Source of the DNA: Pararhizobium mangrovi
GTDB lineage: Bacteria; Pseudomonadota; Alphaproteobacteria; Rhizobiales; Rhizobiaceae
Assembly: GCF_006516965.1 (NCBI RefSeq)
Contig: NZ_VHLH01000021.1
Coordinates: 1-64,000, forward strand
Direction of reading: 5' to 3'
DNA length: 64,000 nucleotides
Each line of letters begins with the position of its first letter. The stretch's first letter is position 1. Positions 63,749 to 64,000 of the stretch are shown piece by piece. The notes beneath the pieces were generated by a model. The model ran no database searches. It worked only from the letters and a program-made list of their open reading frames with translations, and had not been told where the DNA came from. Made by a program: the position numbers and the translations under genes.

Positions 63749-64000
63749 GATCGCCGCGTCCCGTTCGCAGATTGATCGGGACCTGCCCCGGCCCCCCTCG
63801 ATTGGCTCATGCGCTTTCCGTGATCGGCGGAACGCTTGCGCGTGCGCCATCGCGTTACGAACGTCCCTCTCCGGCGAGATATCGACTGGAACGCCGAACG
63901 GGCGTCGCGATGGTACGCCCGCCTTCGCTCTTCGAGAAGGCTGAACGTGCATGATGGTCGCAAAGACCCGTTGAAATCAAGCCCTGTCTCTGAGATATTG

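Overview
The window is GC-rich, densely packed DNA that looks like the chromosome (or a large replicon) of an alphaproteobacterium of the order Hyphomicrobiales (Rhizobiales). The grounds are the alphaproteobacterial-type GshA next to RsmE, a DUF1127 protein, a GuaB-MAPEG-RlmE-Ppx housekeeping block, a REP-like mosaic repeat of the rhizobial kind, and many ABC and TRAP uptake systems with small catabolic operons. I cannot fix the genus from sequence alone.

Layout. Positions 1-18,650 are mostly housekeeping and stress genes: NUDIX hydrolase, PiT phosphate transporter, rsmE, gshA, a small secreted low-complexity protein, a DUF2156 acyltransferase-like protein, DUF1127/LysR, DUF2252, a divergent katA/oxyR pair with an OxyR-type site, MAPEG, guaB, a secreted metallo-beta-lactamase-fold protein, rlmE-ppx and tRNA-Gln(CUG). 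Positions 19,000-30,900 form a complete-looking galactoside utilisation cluster: a binding-protein sugar ABC transporter, alpha- and beta-galactosidases, a dehydrogenase of the SDR family, DgoK and DgoA, and an IclR regulator with a perfect palindrome in the divergent promoter. The galactonolactonase and galactonate dehydratase of that oxidative (De Ley-Doudoroff) route are not in the window. Positions 31,000-36,240 are a partly decayed sugar-acid region resembling L-fucose catabolism: aldo/keto reductase, tandem-winged-helix GntR regulator, lactonase-type amidohydrolase and UxaA dehydratase are intact, but three relics remain (an AKR N-terminus, an RbsC-RbsA deletion fusion, an alcohol dehydrogenase N-terminus). 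Positions 36,575-45,206 hold a Tat-type metallophosphoesterase, an XRE-cupin regulator with a polar amino-acid ABC transporter and FAD oxidoreductase, and a TRAP transporter of lower apparent GC.

Positions 45,297-63,748 are the most interesting part: about 18 kb of genes for uptake and oxidation of what is probably an N-methylated or quaternary amine. It has two PotABCD-type transporters, a Rieske oxygenase, an Ntn-type C45 acyltransferase/amidase, an unknown 84-residue protein, a GcvT-like methyl-group transferase, two tandem PYROXD2-like FAD proteins, a SAM methyltransferase, a BetI-like TetR regulator and a flavin amine oxidase. Two nearly identical 19-bp dyads about 10 kb apart, one upstream of the Rieske gene and pot operon and one between the FAD and methyltransferase operons, suggest the block is one regulon. 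The substrate is unknown to me.
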